From JAFGLZ01 sp964622545 (GTDB taxonomy: Bacteria; Planctomycetota; Phycisphaerae; UBA1845; JAFGLZ01): DNA of 64,000 nucleotides. The stretch lies in contig CAZUQM010000010.1 in NCBI GenBank assembly GCA_964622545.1, positions 1-64,000 of the forward strand. Reading direction: 5' to 3'. Position numbers and translations under genes: made by a program. The notes beneath the pieces were generated by a model. It made no database searches and was not told where the DNA came from. It worked only from the letters and a program-made list of their open reading frames with translations. Position 1 is the first letter of the stretch. Each line of letters opens with the position of its first letter. Positions 23,783 to 32,827 of the stretch are shown here, one piece after another.

Positions 23783-25096
23783 TTAGACCGGCGGCTTGGC
23801 TTCAGCCGGGGCCGGCTCGGCCGGCTCGAGCGTCGGCGGCGGCGCGGTCTTGGTGAAGAGATAGTAGAGCTTACCCTCGCTGTAGGTCCGGCCTGCGATC
23901 TGTCCGGCCGCCTCACCCACGCCGATGTAGACGTCGCATCGACCAGCGGCCCGGATGGCGCCACCGGTATCCTGATCGCACGCGAAGGCGCGGTACTCGC
24001 CCAGGTTGATCCCACCGCCGGGCAACGGGAACTCGTTGGCGACGATGAAGGTGACGTTGGCTCGCGGGAAGACGTCTTTGTCCGTCGCGATGGTCCGCCA
24101 CGGCGTGACGGGTTCGTTCAGGCTGCCGTAGGGGCCGCCCTCGCGCGGCATGAAGAAGACGTAGCGCGGGTTCTGGTACAGGTAGTAGTCCATCTCCTCG
24201 GGGTGCTGCTGGAAGTAGCGGATCATGCCCTGGAGCGAGAGCTGACCCTTGGCGAGCTTCTTGTCGCGGAGCAGGGCGCGGCCGACGGACTTGTAGTCGT
24301 GGCCGTTGTTGCCGGCGTAGCCGATCTCGAAGATCGAGCCGTCGGGCATGCGGAGCTTGGCCGAGCCCTGGACGGTGACGACGTAGGCCTCAAAGCGGTC
24401 CTTGAGCCAGACGAGCTCGCGGCCCTTGAGCATGCCGCTCTGCTCGATTTCGCGGCGGCTGGGATAGGGCTGCAAGCTGCCGTCGGGCATGCGGCGTCCA
24501 AGGATCTCGCCGGTCTTCTCGTCGCTGACGAGGTCCTTGGGGCGTTTGTAGAGGGGGTACTGGAAGACGTCGGTGCGTGTCTTGCTGGCCTCGAAGATGG
24601 GGCAGTAGTAGCCGGTGAAGAGGACGGTGCCTTTGTTGTCGCAGCCGACGGAGATCCAGACGTCGAAGTCCTTCCGGATTCGGCGGTTGAGCTCGTCGCC
24701 GCCGGTGACGCCGGATTCGAGCAGGGCGAGGAAGGCCTTCAGGCTGCCCAGGGCGTGGGCGTGGGTGATCTCGCCGTACGGGTAGAAGGCCTTGCTGGAC
24801 GGTTTGCCCATGTAGTTGATGCTGCGACGGATGGCCAGCTTGAGGGCCTCGACGTCGCCCATGGCCCCGGAGAAGTCGGGGATCTCGTTGGGATCGGTGA
24901 TCTTGCGCAGGGCCAATTGGCCGGGCGGCAAGGGTTTGTCGTAGTCGGGCGGAGACGGCGGTGCCGGCAGGAAGATCGGCCTGTTCGGCTTGCAGCCGGC
25001 CGTGATGGACAGCCCGACCGCCGTGACCACTGTCGCCAAGAGACATCGCGTGAGCGCTTCACCCTTCCTCCGGCTCGGTTGATGCATGCCTCGCAC
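23783..25096 (-). CDS. mltA: MltA-type lytic murein transglycosylase, lipoprotein
   Basis: A 437-residue membrane-bound lytic transglycosylase A. The N-terminus has a lipoprotein signal with the lipobox SITAGC. The MltA domain (about residues 115-310) includes LFTGYYCPIFEASKTRTDVFQ and RREIEQSGMLKGRELVWLKDR, and the C-terminal 3D domain (about 345-420) has the catalytic aspartate in FACDQDTGGAIRAAGRCDVY. The enzyme cleaves peptidoglycan glycan strands to 1,6-anhydro muropeptides at the outer membrane. A GTG at 25096, four to five bases after GGAGGTGA, is the best start; the ATG at 25087 is an alternative. A short Pro/Ala/Glu tail ends the protein. Its presence supports a peptidoglycan wall, as now accepted for planctomycetes. 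Confidence 0.93.
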   Translation of the reverse strand: MRGMHQPSRRKGEALTRCLLATVVTAVGLSITAGCKPNRPIFLPAPPSPPDYDKPLPPGQLALRKITDPNEIPDFSGAMGDVEALKLAIRRSINYMGKPSSKAFYPYGEITHAHALGSLKAFLALLESGVTGGDELNRRIRKDFDVWISVGCDNKGTVLFTGYYCPIFEASKTRTDVFQYPLYKRPKDLVSDEKTGEILGRRMPDGSLQPYPSRREIEQSGMLKGRELVWLKDRFEAYVVTVQGSAKLRMPDGSIFEIGYAGNNGHDYKSVGRALLRDKKLAKGQLSLQGMIRYFQQHPEEMDYYLYQNPRYVFFMPREGGPYGSLNEPVTPWRTIATDKDVFPRANVTFIVANEFPLPGGGINLGEYRAFACDQDTGGAIRAAGRCDVYIGVGEAAGQIAGRTYSEGKLYYLFTKTAPPPTLEPAEPAPAEAKPPV

Positions 25097-25145
25097 CGAA
25101 TCACCTCCCGCCATGAGGCCCATGTGAGGACATCGTCTTGTTGGC

Positions 25146-25448
25146 TTAGAGCTTGGTGATCTCGACGTATCGCTGGACGCTGCCGAGGTCGCGGACGACG
25201 TCGAGCGTGCATTCGAGCTCGCAAGTATCGCCCTTGTGGGGCGCGTTGACCGCCGAGCCCTTGGGGCGGACGAACCAGTCTCGACCTGCCCGGGTGCGGG
25301 CCTCGGCCGGCTTGGGGGTTCGTCGTCGCTGCTTCTTGGTCTCCGGATCCTTCAGGAAGAGTCGACCGAGGGTCTTGGCCGCGCCCTCCGAGAGGCTGTT
25401 GCTGGTCACGGTTACCTTCACCCTGCTGCCTGGTTCGATATCTGTCAT
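25146..25448 (-). CDS. Small conserved-looking basic protein
   Basis: A 100-residue soluble protein that I do not recognise by function. It begins EPGSRVKVTVTS, has a central basic stretch (ETKKQRRRTPKPAEARTRAG), and ends CELECTLDVVRDLGSVQRYVEITKL. The beginning and end look like beta-strand segments of a small barrel separated by a flexible basic linker, which would suit nucleic-acid or ribosome contact, but this is inference. It lies 49 bp upstream of the MltA gene on the same strand and could be cotranscribed. No strong ribosome-binding site precedes the ATG. Confidence 0.6.
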   Translation of the reverse strand: MTDIEPGSRVKVTVTSNSLSEGAAKTLGRLFLKDPETKKQRRRTPKPAEARTRAGRDWFVRPKGSAVNAPHKGDTCELECTLDVVRDLGSVQRYVEITKL

Positions 25449-25655
25449 CGTTCTGCCACGTTCTGTGCAAAGCGTTTAGGGAGTGATCCGACCGGCGGAG
25501 CGTACCGCCGGTTCCAGAATCCGTCCATCTTAGTAACACGTCCCTTGCGAGTCTACCCCCTAGCGTGACCGTATTCCCGAGGTGCGTGACACGGCCCTTG
25601 ACGTCGCCTGGACGCGGGCCGATGCTCTGGGCGGCCACGCGAAGGGAGGTGTCCG

Positions 25656-28600
25656 ATGACGCGCGCGACCTGTTGGCTGGTGCTGGGAGTGCTGGCGTGT
25701 CCGCCGGCGGTCGCCGGCGAGATGCTCCGCAATGCAGCGTTCAAGGGCGACGCGGACAAGGACGGCGTCGCGGACGCATGGATCCGCAATGTGCACGAGG
25801 GGGCCACGGGCACGTTCGCCCTGGAGCGCGACGAGGCGGGCCATGGGGTCCAGCGGATCGACCATACCCGTGAAGGCTCGGAGTGGGTCCGTGTGAGCCA
25901 GACCGATCTGAAGGCCCGGCCGAAGTCGTTGTACGTGGCGTCGGTGGACGTCAAGGCGACGGGGCCCTGGCATGCGATCCTCTACCAGTTCAAGGCCCGG
26001 GCGAAGGACGCGGACGACTACATCAGCAACTGGGTCGGCAGCGGCACCGCGTGCGGCTGGAAGCGGGTGAGCAAGGCCATCGAGACCACCGAGGACGCCA
26101 CCGAGTTCAAGCTCTCGTTGGTGACGCACGGCAAAGGGACGGCGTGGTTCCGCAACCCGTCGTTGGTGCTTCTGGGCGAGCGGCTGCGGTTGCTGGTCCC
26201 GCGTTGCGGGGCAGGACCGGAGCTGGACGGCAAGCTGGGCGACGCGGCCTGGCGGGATGCGGCGGCGGTCTCGGACTTCTACCGGCTCGACGGCCAGGGC
26301 GCGAGGGCGGAGGTCAAGACAACGGTGCGCGTGTGCGCGTCGCAAGAGACGCTCTACGTCGCGTTCGAGTGCGCCGAACCGGCGATGGGTCGGCGCGTGC
26401 TGGGCGACGTCGACGGGAAGCCGGCCACATGGAACGACGACATGGTCGAGCTGTTCCTCCAGCCGGAGGACACCGGCACGTATTGGCACCTCGGCGTCAC
26501 CTCGGGCGGCGGTGTGGTCGTCGAACGGCGCGCCACGGGGACGCACAGCACCTGGGCGACGTGGATCGAGCGGCTCGGCTCGGACGAGCCGGAGCTGGGC
26601 GCCAAGGCGGTCGTTCAGGCAAGAAAAGGCGGGTGGACCGCGGAGGTGTCGATTCCGCTGGCGGCCCTCGGCGGGGTGCGAAGGCCCGGCGCGGTCTGGC
26701 GGGCGAACCTGACGCGGTCGCGAAAGGTGACCGGCCGGCAGGACAACAGCACGTGGGTCTACATCGACGGCGAGACATTCCACCAACCGAAGTTCTTCGG
26801 TGAGTGGATCTTTGGCGGGGCGTCGGCGACAAAGCCGGAGGTCATCGCGGCCTCGGAGGTGATGCGGAAGCATCCGAGTGAGCCGCCGACGATCGTGCCC
26901 AGGCCCAAGCGGCAGGAGTGGGGGGGGAGCCGGCCGATTCCGGTCGACGCGTCGTGCTCGGTCGTGGGGCCGAAAGGGCCCGCAGGGATGTTGACCGACA
27001 TGGTGGCGCGACGGACGGGGCTGCGGTTGCGGGTGGCCGAGCGGCCCGGCGACGGACCGGCGATCCGCATGGTGACCAAGCCGCAAGAGCATCCGGAGCA
27101 ATACACGCTTCGGGCCGATGCCAAGGGTGCGACGCTCGAGGCCGCCGACGAGCGCGGCCTGTTCAACGCGGCGGCCACCATGGCCCAGCTCATCACGTGG
27201 CACGACGGCCGGGTGCTGTTGTGGCCCGCGGACGTGGAGGACTGGCCCGACCTCCGGTGGCGGGCCTGGCACCTGATCGGCCCGACGAGCCCGGAGGCGC
27301 TGGACGCATCGAAGCGCGTGATCGGGGTGATGGCCGGGCTCAAGTACAACGTCGTTTGCCTTCAGATCGACAACCGGCTGAGGTACGAGCGACGTCCGGC
27401 GTTGTCGGGCTCGAACCCACCGACGAAGGCCCAGCTTCGTGAGCTGGTGTCCTATGCCGAGAGCTGCGGCATGGAGGTGATCCCCATGACGCAGTGCTGG
27501 TCGCACTTCGGGTACTTCCTGAACAAGAAGGAGTTCGCGCACCTGAACGCCAACCCCGACCCGAAGAAGAAGGGCCGGCACACGCGGTGGAACTATTGCC
27601 CTCGTCATCCCGAGGTGCATCCGATCCTGTTCGACATGATCGAGGAGCAGCTCGAATGCTTCCCGACCGCCAAGTACTACCACGTCGGGCTGGACGAGAT
27701 CAGCTTTGGGGCGATCAGTGAGCATCCGCTCACGAAGGGCACACCGCCGCACGTGGTGTTCGCCGAGGAGGTCAAGCGGCTGCATGACTTCGTGACGGTC
27801 AAGAAGAAGCTGAGGATGTGCATGTGGGGCGACCAGTTGCTCGTCAGTCACAACGGCGGGGCGCCCCACCACACGTCCAAGGCCCTGGACGAGGTGCCGC
27901 GGGACATCATCATCTTCGACTGGCATTACCCAGCGGCCAGGTCGTTCCCGTCGGTGGCGTTCTTCAAGGAGCACGGCTTCGACGTGGTCGCCTCGGGGTG
28001 GTACGAGCCGATCAACGTGACGTACCTAAGCAAGGCGGCGGTGGACCAGGGCGTGCTGGGCTATGGCGGGACGACGTGGTGGGGCCTGGACCGCATCCAC
28101 CTCGAACCGCGGTTGCGTGGGGCGATCCCGCTGGCGGGCGAGATGGCATGGTCGTGGGGCAAGCCGGCGTTGGAGGAGATCGCGTACCGCCCGGCCGAGG
28201 TCTTCGGCCGGCTCTGGCCGGCGAGCGAGCCGCGGGTCGTATCCGAGTTCGTGATCGTCGACCTGTCGGCGCACTGCAACGAGTATCTGGACGACCGTGA
28301 GGGTCGGCGGTGGTTGACGGACGACCGTTCGCATTCGTTGGCGTGCGTGCCGAAGGGGCGGCAGGTGTGGTGCGGGATGCCGTTCCAGGTCGGGCCGCGC
28401 TCGGGCGAAGGGTACGACTGCGTCGTCCTGGCCGACGACGCGAAGGAGAGCCGGTATCCCGAGGGCGCGCACCTCATTCCCGTGGGCGCGAAGCTCGACG
28501 CCCTGGCGTTCGTGCACACCGTGAGCCAGCCGAGGACGTTTGCCGAGCACATCTACGACCGCAGGCACGCGAACCCGACGCACCTCGGTCGGTACGAGGT

Positions 28601-28859
28601 CCGCTATCAAGACGGCGAGCGGGCGAAGATCGAGCTGCGGTGGCGGGAGAACGTCAGCCACTGGAACAACCGGTTCGGCGCGGCACTGGCCGAGACGGCT
28701 AGGGTGGGCAAGACACGGGGCGGGGCCCTGGTGCGGGTCGAGGTCTACCGCTGGCCCAACCCCAGGCCGAAGGCGGCGATCGAGTCGGTGAGCCTCATCT
28801 CGGGCAAGGATCACGCCAGACCGGTTCTGCTGGCGATAACGGGGGTGCGGTATCGTTAG
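25656..28859 (+). CDS. Large secreted GH20-type hexosaminidase with N-terminal binding domains
   Basis: A 1067-residue exported enzyme. Order of parts: signal peptide (about 1-20); a beta-sandwich (about 22-170, from MLRNAAFKGDADKDGVADAW); a CBM9/DOMON-like sugar-binding domain (about 185-385, with ELDGKLGDAAWRDA and WNDDMVELFLQP); a GH20b-type alpha/beta domain (about 410-520); a GH20 TIM barrel (about 530-830); and a C-terminal beta region. The catalytic Asp-Glu pair of GH20, which uses substrate-assisted catalysis by the N-acetyl group, is D680-E681 in YYHVGLDEISFG. It should release N-acetylhexosamines from glycans, although many planctomycete GH20-like proteins are uncharacterised. GGAGG lies seven bases before the ATG. 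Confidence 0.85.
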   Translation: MTRATCWLVLGVLACPPAVAGEMLRNAAFKGDADKDGVADAWIRNVHEGATGTFALERDEAGHGVQRIDHTREGSEWVRVSQTDLKARPKSLYVASVDVKATGPWHAILYQFKARAKDADDYISNWVGSGTACGWKRVSKAIETTEDATEFKLSLVTHGKGTAWFRNPSLVLLGERLRLLVPRCGAGPELDGKLGDAAWRDAAAVSDFYRLDGQGARAEVKTTVRVCASQETLYVAFECAEPAMGRRVLGDVDGKPATWNDDMVELFLQPEDTGTYWHLGVTSGGGVVVERRATGTHSTWATWIERLGSDEPELGAKAVVQARKGGWTAEVSIPLAALGGVRRPGAVWRANLTRSRKVTGRQDNSTWVYIDGETFHQPKFFGEWIFGGASATKPEVIAASEVMRKHPSEPPTIVPRPKRQEWGGSRPIPVDASCSVVGPKGPAGMLTDMVARRTGLRLRVAERPGDGPAIRMVTKPQEHPEQYTLRADAKGATLEAADERGLFNAAATMAQLITWHDGRVLLWPADVEDWPDLRWRAWHLIGPTSPEALDASKRVIGVMAGLKYNVVCLQIDNRLRYERRPALSGSNPPTKAQLRELVSYAESCGMEVIPMTQCWSHFGYFLNKKEFAHLNANPDPKKKGRHTRWNYCPRHPEVHPILFDMIEEQLECFPTAKYYHVGLDEISFGAISEHPLTKGTPPHVVFAEEVKRLHDFVTVKKKLRMCMWGDQLLVSHNGGAPHHTSKALDEVPRDIIIFDWHYPAARSFPSVAFFKEHGFDVVASGWYEPINVTYLSKAAVDQGVLGYGGTTWWGLDRIHLEPRLRGAIPLAGEMAWSWGKPALEEIAYRPAEVFGRLWPASEPRVVSEFVIVDLSAHCNEYLDDREGRRWLTDDRSHSLACVPKGRQVWCGMPFQVGPRSGEGYDCVVLADDAKESRYPEGAHLIPVGAKLDALAFVHTVSQPRTFAEHIYDRRHANPTHLGRYEVRYQDGERAKIELRWRENVSHWNNRFGAALAETARVGKTRGGALVRVEVYRWPNPRPKAAIESVSLISGKDHARPVLLAITGVRYR

Positions 28860-28883
28860 TTGCACGAACGCGCGGCGCTACAG

Positions 28884-29771
28884 CTAGAAGGCGTCGAGGA
28901 GGAACTCCTTCTCGAAGTGCGTCAGCACGGTGACCTGGTCCGTAAGCCACTGGATGCTGATCGCGTGCGGATAGAGCAGCTCCTCGGGGTCGGCCGGCTC
29001 CTGGGGGTCGGCATCGTAGTCGGGCACGGAGAACTCGCGGTCGAGCTCGATGCCTCGGATGCGCGTCTTCTCGATGACGAAGGCGATGATGGCCGGGCAT
29101 TCATAGACGGGGAACAACCTGAGCGGCGGCTGGTCCTTGGTGTAGGGTTCCAGGTTCGTCCCGTCAAAGGGCGGGTGGTTGAGCGGCGTCAGAATGAGTT
29201 GCTGGTTGGCGATGATGTGGTCGTCCGACGTCACGAAGTTTCGGAACTCGACGAGATGGGGGCAGGGCACGCCGAAGATGTCCTCGGTGTCCCTGATGTT
29301 GGCCAGGGCGGCGTTGCCCTCGGCGGCCCCGATGGCTCGTAGGGCGTCCTCGCTGGCGCGGACCACATCGTTCAAGATCGGAATCAGGACCTGGCGTCCC
29401 GCCTGCACCATGCGGCGCGGCTCGACCCTTTGGAAGTTGACGTAAATGTCGAAGGCGATGTCCTCATCGAACTGGTTCTGAAACAGAAAGACCAGGGCGA
29501 ACTTGTAGCCGGCCAGGTTGGGTTCGACGAGGTCCATCTCCTCGAAGGCGGCCAGGGCCGCGGGCCGATCGTACGGCAGGTCTTCATCCTCAACGATCTG
29601 GCCACTGAGGGGATCATCCGTTCGGACGGCGAGCTGGCCGGTGTTGGGGTCCTCCTCGGGGATGGTCGGCGGGCAGTAGCAGCCGACGGTGGTCACCAGT
29701 GCGAGAACCACCAGGAGCATCGCCAGGGAGACCAGACCGGAAGCGTACCGACGTATGGTCATGATGCGCAT
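28884..29771 (-). CDS. Hypothetical lipoprotein
   Basis: A 295-residue protein with a lipoprotein signal: basic start, hydrophobic core, lipobox TTVGC. The mature part is acidic and shows no domain I recognise. It contains a region that reads like a beta-rich fold (KFALVFLFQNQFDEDIAFDIYVNFQRVEP) and a single extra cysteine pair (C in VPCPH and YECPA). AGGA lies seven bases before the ATG at 29771. It follows the GH20 gene in convergent orientation, 24 bp between stops. The location predicts anchoring in the outer or inner membrane; the role is unknown. Confidence 0.65.
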   Translation of the reverse strand: MRIMTIRRYASGLVSLAMLLVVLALVTTVGCYCPPTIPEEDPNTGQLAVRTDDPLSGQIVEDEDLPYDRPAALAAFEEMDLVEPNLAGYKFALVFLFQNQFDEDIAFDIYVNFQRVEPRRMVQAGRQVLIPILNDVVRASEDALRAIGAAEGNAALANIRDTEDIFGVPCPHLVEFRNFVTSDDHIIANQQLILTPLNHPPFDGTNLEPYTKDQPPLRLFPVYECPAIIAFVIEKTRIRGIELDREFSVPDYDADPQEPADPEELLYPHAISIQWLTDQVTVLTHFEKEFLLDAF

Positions 29772-29952
29772 TGTAACATCCTGCCGTATCGTACGTTGTT
29801 GGTTTTAAGGCGCCACGCCCGCCCCGCTCTGACGCGCCGAGTACAGATCGCTTTGATCAATATCGGTCCTTTGGGCGGTGCTCCTGAAGTGAAGATCGCG
29901 TCCGTAGTGGAACGGACTCCTTGCGTCCTCATCAGTGGGATGCCACGACCGG

Positions 29953-31671
29953 CTAGGCCATCCCGCCTAGCCGCGCGGCCTGGAGGACGGACAGGGCCAG
30001 ACCCTCCTGCATCTGGCGGAGGTCCATGCACTCGTTGGCGCTGTGTGCGTGCTGGAGCTCGCCGGGACCGAAGACGACAACCTCATGTCCTGCAAGTGAA
30101 TAGAGCCTGCCGTCGCAACTGACCTGCCAGGCGGCCGGTTCAGGCCACGTCTGGCCTACGGCCTCGAAGGCGGCCTGGAAAGCCTGCATGGCCGGGCAGT
30201 TCGGATCGGACGCATAGGCCTCGTTGTGGAGCTTTTCGAAGGTCAGGCGGACCATGTCCCGATCGACATCGGCGCCAATGAAGTCGCCGTAGTCCTTGGC
30301 GCCCTGCTCGGCGGCGGCCGAGAGGCGGTCCTTCAGATCGGCCATCCGGTGGGTGGGCTGGAAGCCCTGGCCGCCCTCGAGGACGAGGGGGTCCGGGACC
30401 TCTGGACCGTCAGCCAGGGCGCCGACCGAGACGACGTCGGGATCGTCCTTGGTCTGGCGGATGAGCTTGTCCAGGATGAACGCCGCTTTGGTGATCGCGC
30501 AATCGCACTGGGCGATGGCCCCCATGTGGCCGGCCTTGCCGTAGATGTCGAGGCGGAACCCGGTCGCGCCCTCGGCCGTGTCGCGTGAGAGCCGAAAGTG
30601 CTCGGGCACTTTCGGCTGGCCGGTGGCCGGATCGGTCTCGTCGTTCTTGTCCCCATAGTCATCGGTATAGTCGGCGACGGCCTGCTCGATGATCTCAGTG
30701 AGCCGCAGGGCGAGTTGATCGGTGTCGATGCCAGGGTTGGCCTTGACCAGGACGGCAACGTGGTCGTTGACGGCCGAGGGATGGTCGCCATAGGGGCCGA
30801 GGATGCCGTGGCTGGTCTGGACGTGGTCGGGCCGGAAGAGGGGGTGGTCGCTCTCGGCCTTGATCGTGGCGCCTTCGGCCTCCAGCGCTCGGATGACGAA
30901 GGGCCACATCTCGACGGGCAGGACCTTGGGATTACCCGTTCCGCTGAGGGTGCACTTGTACCACATCGCGCCGCGGTTGGCCGGATGCGGGATGTTGCTG
31001 GTGATCTCGTAAATGACGACGTGATGGCCGGCGAATCGCGTGTCACGGACCATGGACAGCGCCCCGTTGCCGCCGGATTCCTCGTCGATAACGAACTGGT
31101 AGACGCGGTCGCGGGGGAAGCTAAGTCCGAAGCGGTCGCGGAGCTCGTTGAGGATCTTGATCTGCGCCAGCAGCAGGGCGACCTGGCCCTTGTCGTCGCA
31201 GGCTCCGCGCCCGTAGACCACGTCGCCGTCGACGCGAGGTTCGATCCAGCCGGCCACGGTGTCGATGTGGCAGTTGTGGATGGCGGGCTCGCCCGGCTCG
31301 CCGGGAGCGTCGGCCTTGAGGATGGCGATCAGGTTGCAGCGGTTCGCGTAGGCCTGCTCGACGGGTAGAGGCTCGGGGCGGTCGGCGGTGATGGTGTAGT
31401 ACGGGTGGCTGTAGTTCTCGTCGTCGTCGATGGCCGGGTCGATGGGCACGCGCTCGATCGTGACGCTCTGGCCGCAGAGGTCGCGCAGCTCGCGCTCGAT
31501 GATGGTGAACACCTTCTCTTCGTTGGCGGCCATCTCGGCGGGTTCGGGCTTGGGTGTGTTGTCGATGGCCAGGAGCTCGATCAGTAGGTTGCGGCAGTAG
31601 GTCTTGATGTCGTCGTCGTGCGAGCGCTGCTTGACGAAGGCGATGAGGTCATCGGGAAAACGGCTTGCCAT
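29953..31671 (-). CDS. M20-family metallopeptidase
   Basis: A 572-residue cytoplasmic dizinc peptidase of the M20/ArgE/DapE/CPG2 family. Metal ligands are visible: His in NCHIDTVAG, the bridging Asp in VYGRGACDDKGQ, the Glu pair in FVIDEESGGNG, and the last His in QHAHSANECMD. The dimerisation domain sits in the middle, with an unusual extra segment around residues 315-345 rich in Asp (DDYGDKNDETDPATG). Closest in feel to M20 members that trim dipeptides or acyl-amino acids, but the substrate cannot be named. It stands between two lipoprotein genes on the same strand, 27 bp below the DUF547 gene's stop codon, which suggests cotranscription. Confidence 0.9.
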   Translation of the reverse strand: MASRFPDDLIAFVKQRSHDDDIKTYCRNLLIELLAIDNTPKPEPAEMAANEEKVFTIIERELRDLCGQSVTIERVPIDPAIDDDENYSHPYYTITADRPEPLPVEQAYANRCNLIAILKADAPGEPGEPAIHNCHIDTVAGWIEPRVDGDVVYGRGACDDKGQVALLLAQIKILNELRDRFGLSFPRDRVYQFVIDEESGGNGALSMVRDTRFAGHHVVIYEITSNIPHPANRGAMWYKCTLSGTGNPKVLPVEMWPFVIRALEAEGATIKAESDHPLFRPDHVQTSHGILGPYGDHPSAVNDHVAVLVKANPGIDTDQLALRLTEIIEQAVADYTDDYGDKNDETDPATGQPKVPEHFRLSRDTAEGATGFRLDIYGKAGHMGAIAQCDCAITKAAFILDKLIRQTKDDPDVVSVGALADGPEVPDPLVLEGGQGFQPTHRMADLKDRLSAAAEQGAKDYGDFIGADVDRDMVRLTFEKLHNEAYASDPNCPAMQAFQAAFEAVGQTWPEPAAWQVSCDGRLYSLAGHEVVVFGPGELQHAHSANECMDLRQMQEGLALSVLQAARLGGMA

Positions 31672-31698
31672 GGCGGGCGACTCTCCTAGGTTGCTGGG

Positions 31699-32595
31699 CT
31701 ACCTGGTCTGTTCCTTGGGGGTATACGCGTTGAGCCGGTGGCTTGGCTGCTTGATCTCGATCGGATAGCCGACGGCGGTGTTGAGCAGGGCGCGATCGTC
31801 CGGCGTAGCCATCGTCAGTAAGGCATTGAAGAGGGTGCCGTCGGTGGCCCCCATGCGTCGCCGGTACCAGTCGAGGAAGACCTCGCGATGCCTGCCGAAG
31901 GGATGCGCGAGCCGAAGGGTCATGTCCTCGTGGCTGATCTCGACGAGGTCGGGGTTTCGGACGGCGGCCTGGCCGATGCGTTCGAGCTCCTTGTCCAGGA
32001 TGTCGGCTGTGAATGGGCGATCGGGCACGGGCAGGCCTTGTCTGGCCGGGCACAAGGCCAGGACGACGCGGGCGTCCCGCCGTGCGTCGGGCAGGAGCCG
32101 CTCGCGGAGGCGGGCGAGGGTGACGTCGCGGCCGTGGAGGCGAAACCGGTAATCGGTCTCGGCGGGGGCCATGGCCAGATTGGGGTTGCCCAGGGTGCGG
32201 CGGTACTGCTCGAGGCCGGCACGGATGGCGAAGAGGTTGTACGCGTTGAGCAGGTGGGCGGTTCGGGCGTGCCCGGTGTGCTTCGGTCCTGGCGGTTCGG
32301 CGATGCTGATCAGGAGGGCGTTGATGCGATCGGGGTTGGCGAGCAGTCCGGCGTAGTCGACCTGTCCGTCTCGGACGAAGTCGTGCAGGAACAGGACGTA
32401 CTTCCAGCCCCAAGGGTCTTCGAGCATGGGGGCCGGCTCGGAGGGTGCGTACAGGGGCATGGGCCCAAGGGTGGATCGACTGCAGCCACCCGCAAGTGCC
32501 AGGCCGGTGAGGCTTGCGACCACGATCTTGCCGAACCAGGTTGTCCGCACGGCCGTTCCCGCCAAGGGTGCTCCGATGCAATTCAGGGCGTCCAT
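31699..32595 (-). CDS. DUF547-family lipoprotein
   Basis: A 298-residue protein with an N-terminal hydrophobic stretch ending in a lipobox-like ALAGGC, so probably lipid-anchored. The mature part carries the DUF547 signatures: GQVDYAGLLANPDRINALL, HLLNAYNLFAIRAG, and a basic YRFRLHGRDVTLARLRERLL segment. The family's fold resembles cysteine-protease-like proteins in some members, but its biochemical role is not settled. The divergent region towards the MoxR gene contains a hairpin and possibly promoters for both directions. The start ATG at 32595 is the only one that includes the whole leader. Confidence 0.75.
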   Translation of the reverse strand: MDALNCIGAPLAGTAVRTTWFGKIVVASLTGLALAGGCSRSTLGPMPLYAPSEPAPMLEDPWGWKYVLFLHDFVRDGQVDYAGLLANPDRINALLISIAEPPGPKHTGHARTAHLLNAYNLFAIRAGLEQYRRTLGNPNLAMAPAETDYRFRLHGRDVTLARLRERLLPDARRDARVVLALCPARQGLPVPDRPFTADILDKELERIGQAAVRNPDLVEISHEDMTLRLAHPFGRHREVFLDWYRRRMGATDGTLFNALLTMATPDDRALLNTAVGYPIEIKQPSHRLNAYTPKEQTR

Positions 32596-32642
32596 TTTAG
32601 CGAGGTGTCTGCCGCCGTCGAGGACCGTGTCTGTAGAATGCG

Positions 32643-32660
32643 GTGACGGGATTCCGTCAC
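32643..32660. promoter_or_regulatory. Perfect inverted repeat in the DUF547/moxR divergent region
   Basis: GTGACGG and CCGTCAC form a perfect 7-bp inverted repeat with the 4-base spacer GATT in the 232-bp space between divergent genes. It could be an operator for a dimeric regulator or a hairpin. A TAGAAT box preceded by TG lies just upstream at 32634-32639, but no matching -35 box is seen. Confidence 0.35.
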
Positions 32661-32827
32661 GGGTTTGCGCGCGTGAACCTTTGTCGGTATGCGGTTAAGG
32701 TATGGGTTACGCGATATCGTTTCGAAAGACGTCGCGCAGGCGGCACGACGGCGGGTGCTTGCCCCCCATCGGCGAGGACATTCCGCCTCGGGCCGAGGCA
32801 TGCAGGCCCAGGGAGGTGCTACGAACC

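Noticed and set aside
25560..27974. An 804-codon open frame antisense to the GH20 gene
   Set aside because: High-GC coding DNA often leaves long open antisense frames. Its translation is Arg, His, Pro and Gly-rich with no domain, whereas the plus strand encodes a clear enzyme.
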